Shown piece by piece: positions 1-5,080 of a stretch of DNA of 9,559 nucleotides (the stretch's first letter is position 1; each line of letters starts with the position of its first letter). A model generated the notes under the pieces. The model saw only the letters and a list, made by a program, of their open reading frames with translations, did no database searches and had not been told where the DNA came from. The stretch is from CAISDA01 sp050258555 (GTDB taxonomy: Bacteria; Bacteroidota; Ignavibacteria; UBA10030; UBA8401), in assembly GCA_050258555.1 (NCBI GenBank), contig JBLMZA010000006.1:1-9559 (forward strand), in the 5' to 3' direction. The translations under genes were made by a program, and so were the position numbers.

Positions 1-186
1 GTTCGCGTATGTGCTGATAGCCGGCATGAACACATGTCCTGCCAGAGCCGGCGTGATCGTGCCCGACCAGTTATAGGAGACCGTGATCGAATAATTGCCG
101 TTCACATCGGCCGTGACGGACTTGGCCGTCGTATCGCTCCAGCTCAGCGCGGCTAGCGGCACGCCCGCATTGCCCGAGATCGTGTA
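1..186 (-). repeat. Ig-like repeat unit 3 (first 62 residues, cut by window edge)
   Basis: Third unit (residues 1005-1066), truncated by the window edge and not by a mutation. It begins YTISGNAG and keeps ALSWSDTT, NGNYSITV and YNWSGTITP. More units may follow beyond base 1. Confidence 0.8.
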
Positions 187-3100
187 GACGAGTGCGGCAG
201 GCGCGTAATTCTGAGCGCTCACATCGGCCAGCACGTTCGCATAGTCGATCGAGGCGGGCGTGAAGGCGTAGCCGGTCCGGCTCGGCGTCACCGTGCCCGA
301 CCAGTTGTTCGGCACGGCGATCGCATAGCTGCCGCTTCCGTCCGTGACAGCGGTCTTCAGCGTTCCATCCATCCAGCTGATGGTCACGCCCGGCATGCCG
401 GCGCTGCCCGAGATCGTGTTCGTGCTCGGCGCGGCGGAGTAGTTCTGATTGGCGGCATCGGCCGTGACGACATCGTACGAGATCGAGTTCGGCGTGAACG
501 TGTAGCCGACCGACGAGGGCACGACCGATCCCGTCCATCCGTACGGAACGGTGATCGAATAATTGCCGCTGTCGTCGGCAACGGTCGTCTTCGGCGTTCC
601 ATCCATCCAGCTCAATGTGGCGCCGCCGATGCCCGCGTTGCCCGTGATCGTGTAGAAGACCGGCAGAGGCGTGAACTCGAACGCGCCGATATCCGTCGGG
701 CCGCCGGCGCCCGTCGTGCTGCGGGCCTGTCCGGCAATGTCCGTGACGATCGCTGCCACGGGAATGCCGCGGTTATTGAGGATGTTCGAATTCGGATTTG
801 CCGGATCGGGCATGAGATCGGAAGCGGAAGTGAATCCCGGATCGCCCGAGAACGAGACGGAATCCTGCAATGTGCCGCTCTTCCAGGCGCCGATCGAGGC
901 ATAGTCTGTGGATCCCACCGCACCGAAGACGCCGCTTGTGCCGTTGGCGTAGATGACGTTGTTGTTCGAGACGAGGTTCGATGTGTTGGAAAGCTGTATG
1001 CCGTAATTCTTATAGTAGGCATTGGGCGCCGAGAGCGAGCGCGCGTTGAAGATCACGTTGTTCCTGAATGTGAGCGTGCCGTTCGACCGGTAGAGTCCGG
1101 CCGAAGTGAAGCTGTTGGCGTTCGTGCCGCCGATGTAGATCGAATTGTAATAGACGTTGTATGTCGCCGTTCCTCCGAGCGACAGGCCGTAGGCACCGTT
1201 GGCGCCCGTATACCCGGCATCGAGCGAGATGGTATTGTTGTAGATGTTTACCGTGCCGCTTCCCGATGCCCAGGCGATGCCCGCACGGCTGGTGCCGAGC
1301 GTGGCATACGTGGTATTGATGCCCGAGATCCGGTTGTTGAAGACGTTCGTCGTGCCTGTGGCGCCGTCGACGTAGATGCCGGCCGAGTAAGCCGTGCCCG
1401 GCGTGGTCTGATAGATCTCGTTGTTCGAGATCGTGAGATTCTGATTGCGCGCGTAGACGTGTATGCCGCGCTGCGCGAAATTGCTGATCACGTTGCGATC
1501 GATCACGTTGTTCACGCAATTCTGCGTGCCGAAGGGATACATGTAGATGCCGCAAAACGGCGCCGAGGCTCCCGCGGTGATGACGCACCGGCTGATCGTA
1601 TTATTGTTGTTGCCTGAGGAGGCCGATCCGTCGCCGAAAAAGATGACGCCGCCGCTCGAGTTCACAACGCCCTTGAGCGTCGTATTGGTGATCGTGTTGT
1701 TCGATGCGCCGTTCTTGAACACGAGCGTGGACGACGTGGAAGCATTCGTATTGGAAAGGGTCAGCGAGTTAACCCCGTCGTTGAGGCCGTCGATCGTCAG
1801 GCCGTTCGCGCCGTTGAGCGCGATCAATCCGGCCGACTGCATGCTGGAGCCGGAGACGGTGCGTGCCCCCACGGGCGTGATCGTCACCGTGAACGGACCG
1901 CCTGCGCTCGTCCAGGCGTTCAGGCCCACGGCGCCGGTTTCCGCCGTGAGATCCGTGATGATCTGCACGTTCACGTTCCCGGTCAGCTTCCCGTCATTGA
2001 TGTCTGTGAAGAGTCCGCCGGGATTCGTGAGCGACGTGTAATCGGCGCCCGACGTGCCGACGGTCTTCGTTCCCGAAATGCTCGCGCCCAGGATCTTATA
2101 GACCGCAGGCGAGGCCGGATAGGCCGTGACCGTGTTGACATCCGAGGCCACGGCGCCGGACGGATTCGAGATTCTGTTCGGCGCGCCGAGCGCGGCTGCC
2201 TGGTCCTGCGCGATGACGAAATAGTACACCGAATCCCGTTCGATCACCCCCCCGATCGCCGTATGATCGATCGTGAATGACCAGGTGCCGCTTGCGCTGC
2301 TGCCCGTCGTGAGCGTGCCGGGAGAAGACACATACGAGCCCGCGAAATTCTTCTTGTAATAAATGCGCGGCACGCCGCTTCCCGATGTGGGCACGCCGGT
2401 TCTGGCATCGGCGATCGTCGCCGTGAGCATCCGGTTGGCGAACGAAGCCGTCCCGGCCAGCGGCGTGTAGGTGATTGTCGGCGCGGCGGCATCGGGCATG
2501 AAATTGTAGCGCGTGTACACGCCCGGCGACATCGTGTTGGCATTGTTCGCCGTTCCGTAGGCGCATGTGGCCGCCGTGGCGGAAGTGGGCGTGACGCTGG
2601 CAAAATCCGTTGCCGAGACGCCGATGCCGATCGAATACTGGCCGCTATTGGCCGCCAGCGCCGGAGAGCCGTATGTGAAGCTGATATTTCCGCTCGTTTC
2701 AGATAGCTGCACCTGTATGAGCGCATTGGCCGCGCCTGCCGTGTTCTTCGGCACCGTCACGTTCCAATTGATGATGAGCACACGGTTGGGAGCCGTACCG
2801 GTGAGCTTGTAGACGACCTTGCCGTTCGTGCCGGTGGCCAGATCGTCCCAGTAGGGCGCGATCTTCGGCAGGGTGACGCTTGATGCCATGGAGTTCGAGG
2901 CATCGTTGCCTGCAATGGCCGTACTTCCCAGCTTCAGCAGTCCGTTCTCGTTCACCGAAAACTGCGTATAGGGCGTACCGGCAAACCAGAAGGTGAACCC
3001 GATATCGGTCACGGCAGAGGCCGCATCATCCGCATTGGGACCGATCAGCTGCGTGCTGCCGGTGGAAATATCGGTGGGAGCGAAACCGGAACGCGAGAAG

Positions 3101-3198
3101 GCGTACGAACCGGAGGTGATCGACTGCGCCGAAGCGCCGGAGCCGGCCGCTGCAAGCAGTGCCAGCATCGACAGAAGAGCCGTTACCAATTTTTTCAT
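1..3198 (-). CDS. Secreted right-handed beta-helix protein with Ig-like repeats (3' end outside window)
   Basis: The frame is open for 1066 codons from ATG at 3198 to base 1 with no stop, so the C-terminus lies outside the window. Residues 1-24 are a signal peptide (MKK, hydrophobic core, ASA before Gln25). Residues 25-236 look like a beta-sandwich with a PYWDDL-type motif, somewhat reminiscent of nidogen-like domains. Residues 237-365 look like a second Ig-like domain. Residues about 375-848 form a right-handed parallel beta-helix: repeated short rungs rich in Asn-Asn (NNTISRCVI, NNVIDRNVI, ISNNEIYQ, VNIYNNTIS) end in a DIGAFE motif at 836-841. From residue 849 there are 78-residue Ig-like repeats. 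An AGAGGA ribosome binding site lies 7 bases before the ATG. Such proteins are surface or secreted adhesins, or polysaccharide-binding or -cleaving proteins; I see no catalytic signature. A type IX sorting domain would be expected at the missing C-terminus if the FCB placement is right. The exact function is unknown. Confidence 0.9.
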   Translation of the reverse strand, partial: MKKLVTALLSMLALLAAAGSGASAQSITSGSYAFSRSGFAPTDISTGSTQLIGPNADDAASAVTDIGFTFWFAGTPYTQFSVNENGLLKLGSTAIAGNDASNSMASSVTLPKIAPYWDDLATGTNGKVVYKLTGTAPNRVLIINWNVTVPKNTAGAANALIQVQLSETSGNISFTYGSPALAANSGQYSIGIGVSATDFASVTPTSATAATCAYGTANNANTMSPGVYTRYNFMPDAAAPTITYTPLAGTASFANRMLTATIADARTGVPTSGSGVPRIYYKKNFAGSYVSSPGTLTTGSSASGTWSFTIDHTAIGGVIERDSVYYFVIAQDQAAALGAPNRISNPSGAVASDVNTVTAYPASPAVYKILGASISGTKTVGTSGADYTSLTNPGGLFTDINDGKLTGNVNVQIITDLTAETGAVGLNAWTSAGGPFTVTITPVGARTVSGSSMQSAGLIALNGANGLTIDGLNDGVNSLTLSNTNASTSSTLVFKNGASNNTITNTTLKGVVNSSGGVIFFGDGSASSGNNNNTISRCVITAGASAPFCGIYMYPFGTQNCVNNVIDRNVISNFAQRGIHVYARNQNLTISNNEIYQTTPGTAYSAGIYVDGATGTTNVFNNRISGINTTYATLGTSRAGIAWASGSGTVNIYNNTISLDAGYTGANGAYGLSLGGTATYNVYYNSIYIGGTNANSFTSAGLYRSNGTLTFRNNVIFNARSLSAPNAYYKNYGIQLSNTSNLVSNNNVIYANGTSGVFGAVGSTDYASIGAWKSGTLQDSVSFSGDPGFTSASDLMPDPANPNSNILNNRGIPVAAIVTDIAGQARSTTGAGGPTDIGAFEFTPLPVFYTITGNAGIGGATLSWMDGTPKTTVADDSGNYSITVPYGWTGSVVPSSVGYTFTPNSISYDVVTADAANQNYSAAPSTNTISGSAGMPGVTISWMDGTLKTAVTDGSGSYAIAVPNNWSGTVTPSRTGYAFTPASIDYANVLADVSAQNYAPAALVYTISGNAGVPLAALSWSDTTAKSVTADVNGNYSITVSYNWSGTITPALAGHVFMPAISTYAN
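187..420 (-). repeat. Ig-like repeat unit 2 (78 residues)
   Basis: Second unit (residues 927-1004), same length as unit 1 with no gap. It begins NTISGSAG and keeps the WMDGT, GSYAI, NNWSGTVTPS and GYAFTP positions. At residue level it is closely similar to unit 1, with the best nucleotide conservation in the segment coding for SWMDGT. Confidence 0.85.
421..654 (-). repeat. Ig-like repeat unit 1 (78 residues)
   Basis: First of three in-frame tandem units in the beta-helix protein (residues 849-926). It begins YTITGNAG and carries GATLSWMDGT, SGNYSITVP, GWTGSV and GYTFTP. The period is exactly 234 bp: the 18-base block CGTTCCATCCATCCAGCT occurs at 595 in this unit and at 361 in the next. Such repeats are typical extracellular stalk or spacer modules. 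Confidence 0.85.
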
Positions 3199-3205
3199 GC
3201 AGGTA

Positions 3206-3211
3206 TCCTCT
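3206..3211 (-). promoter_or_regulatory. Ribosome binding site of the beta-helix gene
   Basis: AGAGGA on the minus strand, 7 bases before the ATG at 3198. It supports that start, which also gives a well-formed signal peptide. Confidence 0.65.
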
Positions 3212-3303
3212 GGATAATGATGATCGGGTGTAGTGCGCTTGTCTTCGACTTTTTTCCCCCGCTCCAGTCTCCCCTGCACGCCGCTGATGTATCCTTGACC
3301 GCA

Positions 3304-3334
3304 ATAAATTAATCGATGAAGCCGGCTGTCACAA
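3304..3334 (-). promoter_or_regulatory. Candidate promoter of the beta-helix gene
   Basis: On the minus strand TTG (3334-3332) is followed by 20 bases and then TAATTTAT (3311-3304). This fits the Bacteroidota-type -33 TTTG / -7 TAnnTTTG pattern at four of six fixed -7 positions. It would give a leader of roughly 100 bases. The TTG overlaps the edge of the palindrome at 3334-3350, so a protein bound there would touch RNA polymerase. The promoter lies over the stop codon of the upstream receiver gene. It is a pattern match only. Confidence 0.35.
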
Positions 3335-3745
3335 TGGGGGAATCCCCCATATCGGCCGGGAAAATCCCTCATGCCGTTTCAATGCAGCCGTAATCGCCGC
3401 CTCGAGCGTGAAGATGCCGGCACTCTTGAGCACATAGCCGTCGGCAGGCACCTGCCGGGCGCGGCCGACGAGTTCGGGCTCGTCATGCGACGAGAGGAAG
3501 ATGATCGGGATATCGTACAGCGCGCCGATGATGCGCGCCGCCTCGATGCCGTCCATCGACGGACCAAGATCGATATCCATCAGGATCAGTGAGAGGTCTT
3601 CGGCCATCGACGCCACGGCTTCGATGGCCGCTTCGCCCGTCGAAACGTGCGTGACCTCAAAGCCGAGCCTGGCGAGCTGGCGCTGTTCGAGCACCGCGAC
3701 GATCGGATGGTCCTCAACCAAAAGCAACGCAGGATTCGGCCGCAT
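3329..3745 (-). CDS. Single-domain response regulator receiver protein (paralogue 2)
   Basis: A 138-residue CheY-like receiver with no output domain. The acidic pair is Glu11-Asp12 in LLLVEDHPIV, the phospho-acceptor Asp57 in LILMDIDLGP, the switch Ser85/Ser86 in FLSSH, and the conserved Lys107 in GYVLKS. By hand count it is about 63% identical over some 120 residues to the receiver at 3960-4403, so the two are a tandem duplication. I chose ATG 3745 because GAGGTG (3755-3750) sits 4 bases before it and the paralogue starts at the equivalent place; ATG 3748 is also possible. The last residues (WGIPPL) are encoded by the double-palindrome element, so the C-terminal tail has no counterpart in the paralogue. 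It probably takes phosphate from the cluster's kinase and acts by protein contact, phosphate buffering or relay; the partner is unknown. Confidence 0.88.
   Translation of the reverse strand: MRPNPALLLVEDHPIVAVLEQRQLARLGFEVTHVSTGEAAIEAVASMAEDLSLILMDIDLGPSMDGIEAARIIGALYDIPIIFLSSHDEPELVGRARQVPADGYVLKSAGIFTLEAAITAALKRHEGFSRPIWGIPPL
3334..3373. promoter_or_regulatory. Double-palindrome element, copy B (candidate operator)
   Basis: The 17-base near-perfect palindrome ATGGGGGAATCCCCCAT (3334-3350, 8-bp arms around one base) is followed by a second one, GGGAAAATCCC (3358-3368). Their centres (3342 and 3363) are 21 bp apart, about two helical turns. Aligned without gaps over 40 bp, it matches the copy at 3823-3862 at 27 of 40 positions. 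It overlaps the last codons of the second receiver gene and abuts the candidate promoter of the beta-helix gene. An operator for a dimeric regulator is the favoured reading. On the minus-strand RNA it could also form a hairpin, but no U-tract follows. Confidence 0.5.
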
Positions 3746-3749
3746 CATG

Positions 3750-3755
3750 CACCTC
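3750..3755 (-). promoter_or_regulatory. Ribosome binding site deciding the second receiver start
   Basis: GAGGTG on the minus strand is 1 base before ATG 3748 and 4 bases before ATG 3745, which favours the latter. The same GAGGTGC string precedes the paralogue at 4414-4408, so the duplication seems to have included its initiation region. Confidence 0.55.
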
Positions 3756-3822
3756 GTTTCTCCATGTGAAAAAGGAATGATGATCGTGTGCATGAAGAAA
3801 CCAAGAATGCGGGAAAACGACA

Positions 3823-3862
3823 ATGGGGAATTCCCTCAACTCTCCGGAGAAATCACCCCATG
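3823..3862. promoter_or_regulatory. Double-palindrome element, copy A (candidate operator)
   Basis: It lies in the 211-bp gap between the two receiver genes, ending 77 bases before the second receiver's ATG. It holds GGGAATTCCC (3826-3835), the perfect palindrome TCTCCGGAGA (3841-3850), and a GGAGAAATCACC segment that aligns with the second palindrome of copy B. The outer ends ATGGGG and CCCCAT are themselves inverted. It has the same 40-bp length as copy B, with 27 identities, and both are preceded by ACA. Likely a binding site upstream of the second receiver gene. No convincing -7 box follows it, so a promoter here is uncertain. Confidence 0.45.
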
Positions 3863-3872
3863 CGCGCGCGCA
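3861..3872. repeat. GC-alternating palindrome TGCGCGCGCGCA
   Basis: A 12-bp perfect palindrome of alternating purine and pyrimidine, directly after copy A of the double-palindrome element. Such tracts can adopt Z-form or cruciform structure under supercoiling. It may simply be chance in GC-rich DNA, but it is the third palindrome within 50 bp of this gap. Confidence 0.5.
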
Positions 3873-3959
3873 GGCGCAACGCGGCATCTGAGTGCGCGGG
3901 GCTTCCGGCTGAGTGAGAATCGTGAAGGAACAACAGCGTGTGCGTGGTGCGGAAAGGGG

Positions 3960-4403
3960 TCAACGGTCGAGAGGTGAGGAAGCGTCGCTTCCCGGAAGGG
4001 CGTCATCGTCGGCGCCGAACGCCGCATTGTCGTCCCTGTGTGCGAAAGCCGCCCTGATCGCCGCATCGAGGCCGGCGACGCCCGAGCTCTTGAGCACATA
4101 GCCGCAGCAGGGGACCTGCGCCGTGCGCTCGACGACCTCGCGCTCGGCATGCGACGAGAGGAAGATGACGGGGATGTCGTATTCGTCCGTGATGATGCGC
4201 GCGGCCTCGACGCCGTCCATGCCAGGGCCGAGATCGATATCCATCAGGATCAGGTCGATACGGCCGGCCTTCGCCCGTACTTCCGCGACGGCGCGCTCGC
4301 CGCTCGGTGCATGGATCACCTGGTAGCCGAGCCTGGCGAGCTGGCGCTGTTCAAGCGCTGCGACGATCGGATGGTCTTCGACCAGCAGGAGTGTCTTGGG
4401 CAT
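3960..4403 (-). CDS. Single-domain response regulator receiver protein (paralogue 1)
   Basis: A 147-residue CheY-like receiver with no DNA-binding or enzymatic output. The acidic pair is Glu9-Asp10 in LLLVEDHPIV, the phospho-acceptor Asp55 in LILMDIDLGP, the switch Ser83/Ser84 and Lys105 in GYVLKS. After the receiver fold comes a tail of about 25 residues rich in Asp, Ala and Ser, probably disordered. The ATG at 4403 shares one base with the TGA of the NarL-type regulator (TGATG), with GAGGTG 5 bases upstream; GTG at 4406 is an alternative that adds one residue. The overlap implies translational coupling and membership of the kinase operon. Closely related to the receiver at 3329-3745. Probably a phosphate sink, relay or diffusible signal protein for the kinase encoded two genes upstream. 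Confidence 0.9.
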   Translation of the reverse strand: MPKTLLLVEDHPIVAALEQRQLARLGYQVIHAPSGERAVAEVRAKAGRIDLILMDIDLGPGMDGVEAARIITDEYDIPVIFLSSHAEREVVERTAQVPCCGYVLKSSGVAGLDAAIRAAFAHRDDNAAFGADDDALPGSDASSPLDR

Positions 4404-5062
4404 CACGGCACCTCTTCGATGGACACGAGCTTGTTCTTGATGGCATAGCGGGTCAGTCCGGCAACGTCGTGTATGTCGAGCCGGTTCATCAGTTCCGTCC
4501 GATGGCGCTCCACGGTCTTCGCGCTCAATGTCAGGATGCGGGCGATGTCCTTCGTCGACTTCCCCTCGCCGATGAGCTGGAGGATCTCCCGCTGCCGCTG
4601 CGTCAGGAGTTCGAAGAGATCGGAGCGGTGCGTCACGCGGCCGAGATAGTCTCGGATCACCTGCTTCGAGACGACGGGGCTCAGATACGTCTCGCCGTTG
4701 ACGACCGCCTTGATCGCCACTTCCAATTCCGAGGGCGAAGCGCCCTTGAGCATGTAGCCGGCCGCGCCGGAGCGCAGCGCCTGCGTGACGAATTCCTCGT
4801 TGGCCGAGGCCGAGAGGATGATGATATTCACCTCGGGATGGTCGGTCTTGATGCGCTCGATCGCCTCGAGCCCGTTGAGTCCGGGCATGGAAATATCCAT
4901 CAGCACGACGTGCGGATTGATCGACTCGACCATGCTGATGGCTTCGCGCCCGTCGTTGGCCTCGCCGGCGATCTCGATGCCGCGGAGCCGCTCGAGCAGG
5001 GCCCGCAGTCCGGCCCGCACGAGCACATGGTCGTCTGCCAGCAGTATTCGGATGGTATTCAT
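4403..5062 (-). CDS. NarL/FixJ-family response regulator with LuxR-type helix-turn-helix
   Basis: 219 residues, the usual length for the family. The receiver spans residues 1-125: acidic Asp10-Asp11 in LLADDHVLVR, phospho-acceptor Asp56 in VVLMDISMPG, Ser84 and Lys106 in GYMLKG. The C-terminal LuxR/GerE helix-turn-helix spans about 150-212: LTQRQREILQLIGEGKST, then the recognition-helix region LSAKTVERHR. Phosphorylation should cause dimerisation and binding to an inverted repeat. It starts 18 bases after the stop of the histidine kinase, so the two form a standard two-component pair, and the next receiver gene overlaps its stop. The ribosome binding site is weak (CGGAA). It is the only DNA-binding protein seen in the window, which makes it the first candidate for the GGGA...TCCC palindromes. 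The specific regulon is unknown. Confidence 0.95.
   Translation of the reverse strand: MNTIRILLADDHVLVRAGLRALLERLRGIEIAGEANDGREAISMVESINPHVVLMDISMPGLNGLEAIERIKTDHPEVNIIILSASANEEFVTQALRSGAAGYMLKGASPSELEVAIKAVVNGETYLSPVVSKQVIRDYLGRVTHRSDLFELLTQRQREILQLIGEGKSTKDIARILTLSAKTVERHRTELMNRLDIHDVAGLTRYAIKNKLVSIEEVP
4409..4414 (-). promoter_or_regulatory. Ribosome binding site of receiver 1, inside the upstream gene
   Basis: GAGGTG on the minus strand lies in the last codons (Glu-Glu-Val-Pro) of the NarL-type regulator, 5 bases before ATG 4403 and only 2 before GTG 4406. It favours the ATG and indicates translational coupling. Confidence 0.55.
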
Positions 5063-5080
5063 ACGTGTGATTCCGGTGTG

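Noticed and set aside
1..654. CRISPR-like array
   Set aside because: The repeats are long (234 bp), contiguous without spacers, in frame, and encode Ig-like protein modules.
3241..3255. GTC-TTC-GAC followed by six T as an intrinsic terminator on the plus strand
   Set aside because: The stem is only 3 bp and no plus-strand gene ends there. On the minus strand, where the gene is transcribed, it would precede the beta-helix start codon and has no U-tract.
3746..3823. Longer starts for the second receiver (TTG 3823 or ATG 3793)
   Set aside because: They would place the GAGGTG ribosome binding site inside the coding sequence and add an N-terminus that the paralogue and the receiver fold do not have.
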